DNA from: Burkholderiales bacterium
GTDB lineage: Bacteria > Pseudomonadota > Gammaproteobacteria > Burkholderiales > Burkholderiaceae_C
Reading direction: 5' to 3'
Length of the DNA stretch: 64,000 nt
NCBI GenBank assembly: GCA_947372465.1
Contig: CANBTT010000008.1
Span: forward strand, 1-64,000
The notes under the pieces are model-generated. The model saw only the letters and a list, made by a program, of their open reading frames with translations. It was not told the DNA's origin and did not search any database. Of this stretch, positions 62,094 to 64,000 are shown piece by piece. The first letter of the stretch is position 1. Every line of letters begins with the position of its first letter. A program made the position numbers and the translations under genes.

Positions 62094-62999
62094 ATGCCTT
62101 TTGAGAGCCACCCCACCATTGAGTTGTTTTTAACAGCCCTGTGGCTGGAGGATGGTTTGTCCACGCAAACCATCCAAGCGTATCGCCAAGACCTTCAGGG
62201 TTGGTCAGGCTTCATCGACTCGGTGGGCGAAAAGCTCTTAGAGGCCAATGAAGGTCATCTCAATGCCTATTTCGCTCACGAGCACGCCAAGACCCGGGCC
62301 ACCACGGCCAATCGGCGACTGAGTGTGCTGAGGCGTTTTTACAGGTGGGCTGTGCGCGAGCGCCACGTCTTGCAGGACCCCACCTTGAAGCTGCTCTCGG
62401 CCAAGCAGCCCATGCGGGTGCCCAAGACACTCAGCGAGGCCCAGGTGGAGGCCTTGCTCAATGCGCCCGATGTGAGCACCCCACTCGGCGTTCGCGATCG
62501 CACCATGTTTGAGTTGCTGTATGCCTGTGGCTTGAGGGTGAGTGAGTTGGTGGGCTTGCACGTCTACCAAGTCAGTTTGAACGAGGGGGTCCTCAAAGTC
62601 ACGGGCAAAGGCAACAAAGAGCGTCTGATCCCTTTTGGTCAAGTCGCGCTCGATTGGCTGGAGCGCTACATCCAAGGTGAGCGGGCAATCTTGTTATCTG
62701 GGCGCATGCAAGATGCACTCTTTGTGACGCAACGGGGCAGTCGCTCAGGCTCAGCCATGAGTCGCGTGATGTTTTGGAGCTTGATAAAGAAGTATGCCCT
62801 TGTGGCGGGCATTCACCAGCCCATCTCACCGCACACCCTCAGGCATGCTTTTGCGACGCATTTGCTCAACCACGGCGCAGATTTGAGGGCGGTGCAGATG
62901 CTGCTTGGGCACGCCGACATCTCAACCACCACCATTTACACCCATGTGGCTCGTGAGCGCTTGATGGCCCTTCACGCGCAGCATCACCCCAGGGCCTGA
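62094..62999 (+). CDS. xerD: Tyrosine recombinase XerC/XerD family (XerD-like)
   Basis: ACGLRVSELVGL (R), VTGKGNKERLIPFG (K), SPHTLRHAFATHLLNHGADLRAVQMLLGHADISTTTIYTHV (HxxR...H...Y). Confidence 0.92.
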   Translation: MPFESHPTIELFLTALWLEDGLSTQTIQAYRQDLQGWSGFIDSVGEKLLEANEGHLNAYFAHEHAKTRATTANRRLSVLRRFYRWAVRERHVLQDPTLKLLSAKQPMRVPKTLSEAQVEALLNAPDVSTPLGVRDRTMFELLYACGLRVSELVGLHVYQVSLNEGVLKVTGKGNKERLIPFGQVALDWLERYIQGERAILLSGRMQDALFVTQRGSRSGSAMSRVMFWSLIKKYALVAGIHQPISPHTLRHAFATHLLNHGADLRAVQMLLGHADISTTTIYTHVARERLMALHAQHHPRA

Positions 63000-63006
63000 G
63001 AACGCT

Positions 63007-63852
63007 TCAGGACAACGCGGCTTGCTCGTTCAAGGCCTGGAGGTCTTCTTCGCTAAAACCCGCCAGGCGTCTGGCGGCTTCATTGAAGGGGGGTCTGATT
63101 TTGGGGGCACGGTATTGGAGCGTGAGTGCTGCGTAGCACGCTTGAGGATTTAATTTTTGTCTCGCACACAACCACAAATACCAGTGATTGCCCACTTGGA
63201 CGTGGGTGATTTCATCTCTGAGGATGAGCGCCAAGATCTCGTTCGCTCGGGCGGCAAAGCTCTCCAGGGGGCCCTTCAAATTGCGCAACTTCTCTTGGAT
63301 GACTGGGGTTGCATCAAGACCGCGTGCTTCAAGGGTTCTGGGCACCAAGGCCATGCGAGCCAAGAGATCCTCTTGTGTTTTCTCACACATCAGCCACAGA
63401 CCCTCGTGCGCATCAAAGTCGCCATAGCGATAACCCATTTGCTCCAAAAGTCCAGACAAGAGTTCAAAGTGCGTGGCCTCTTCATAGGCCACGCGGGCCC
63501 AGTCGAGATAAAAGCCTTGGGGCATCTTGTCGTAACGCCATGCGGCATCCAGTGCTAAATTGATGGCATTGAACTCGATGTGACAAACCGAGTGAATCAA
63601 GGCGCCCAGTCCTTCAAGGGTGGACGGTTTTCTGGAGGGCACTTGCTTTGCGGGCTTGAGCGTTGGGCGCTCGGGCCGCCCCATGGAGAAGCCTTTGAGT
63701 TGCAGGTCCTCAACAACTTGCCAGGTCTCTTTCTTGCTCCAAAGGGTTTTGAGGGCGGCAACTTTGAGCTCAGGCGCTGAGAGTTCAAAGACTTGGGCGA
63801 GTGCTGTTCTGATGTCGATCATGAAAGACATTGTAAGATCTGAACTTGTCAT
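63007..63852 (-). CDS. DUF455 ferritin-like family protein
   Basis: HSVCHIEFNAINLALDAAWRYDKMPQGFYLDWARVAYEEATHFELL, LILRDEITHVQVGNHWY. Confidence 0.92.
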   Translation of the reverse strand: MTSSDLTMSFMIDIRTALAQVFELSAPELKVAALKTLWSKKETWQVVEDLQLKGFSMGRPERPTLKPAKQVPSRKPSTLEGLGALIHSVCHIEFNAINLALDAAWRYDKMPQGFYLDWARVAYEEATHFELLSGLLEQMGYRYGDFDAHEGLWLMCEKTQEDLLARMALVPRTLEARGLDATPVIQEKLRNLKGPLESFAARANEILALILRDEITHVQVGNHWYLWLCARQKLNPQACYAALTLQYRAPKIRPPFNEAARRLAGFSEEDLQALNEQAALS

Positions 63853-63870
63853 TCACCAAAGGAGTTAGGC

Positions 63871-64000
63871 ATGGCTTGTTTTAAATTGGGTGAGCTCGCG
63901 CCCGTCTTGTCCCAAGGTGCTTGGGTGGCCGAGAGCGCAGATGTGCTGGGCAGCGTTGAGTTGCACGAGGATGTGAGTGTGTGGTTTTCTTGTGTCATCA
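63871..64000 (+). CDS. Gamma carbonic anhydrase-like protein, 5' part (truncated by window end)
   Basis: MACFKLGELAPVLSQGAWVAESADVLGSVELHEDVSVWFSCVI; GGAGTTAGGC upstream as ribosome-binding site. Confidence 0.8.
   Translation, partial: MACFKLGELAPVLSQGAWVAESADVLGSVELHEDVSVWFSCVI

Noticed and set aside
62094-62999. XerC/D-type recombinase as the integrase of a mobile element
   Set aside because: Looks like the chromosomal Xer housekeeping type and sits among core genes; no attachment repeats or phage genes nearby.
1-64000. CRISPR arrays, insertion sequences, toxin-antitoxin or phage-defence genes
   Set aside because: None seen in the ORF translations or as periodic repeats; the window does not look like a defence island.

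Overview
The window looks like a Burkholderiales-type (beta-proteobacterial) chromosome segment; this is inferred from gene content and order, with no database search. Core block 1 (1-19.3 kb): 3' end of pnp, a quinone oxidoreductase, tpiA, secG, tRNA-Leu(GAG), a complete 14-gene nuoA-N complex I operon, and a DUF1178 protein. Accessory catabolic block (19.3-43.4 kb): five orphan Bug/TctC-type periplasmic receptors and one family-3 solute-binding protein with no permeases. It also has an NMO-like/crotonase/CaiB/Bug/crotonase/acyl-CoA ligase/MarR/OB-fold/thiolase-like operon, a second acyl-CoA ligase, a four-gene membrane/secreted DUF module, tandem MmgE/PrpD genes, a cyclase-family protein and alpha/beta hydrolases. 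Core block 2 (43.8-64 kb): glnS, uppP, mutS, suhB, trmJ, cysE, mog, yjgA, pmbA, yqeY, rpsU, an HI0933-type flavoprotein, plsY, yajQ, murB, a sixth Bug receptor, a XerC/D-type recombinase, a DUF455 protein and the start of a gamma-carbonic-anhydrase-like gene. The most interesting signals are: (i) a thiolase-like protein lacking the usual nucleophilic Cys, translationally coupled to a Zn-ribbon-less DUF35/OB-fold partner, so probably an aldolase-type pair; (ii) a DUF6644-like x2 / secreted 'WEGDTLVVDT' / DUF6152 module, whose DUF6152 protein is predicted to start with His-His after signal cleavage; (iii) a palindrome over a possibly leaderless promoter in front of the MarR-containing operon. 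No CRISPR arrays, insertion sequences or prophage were seen.
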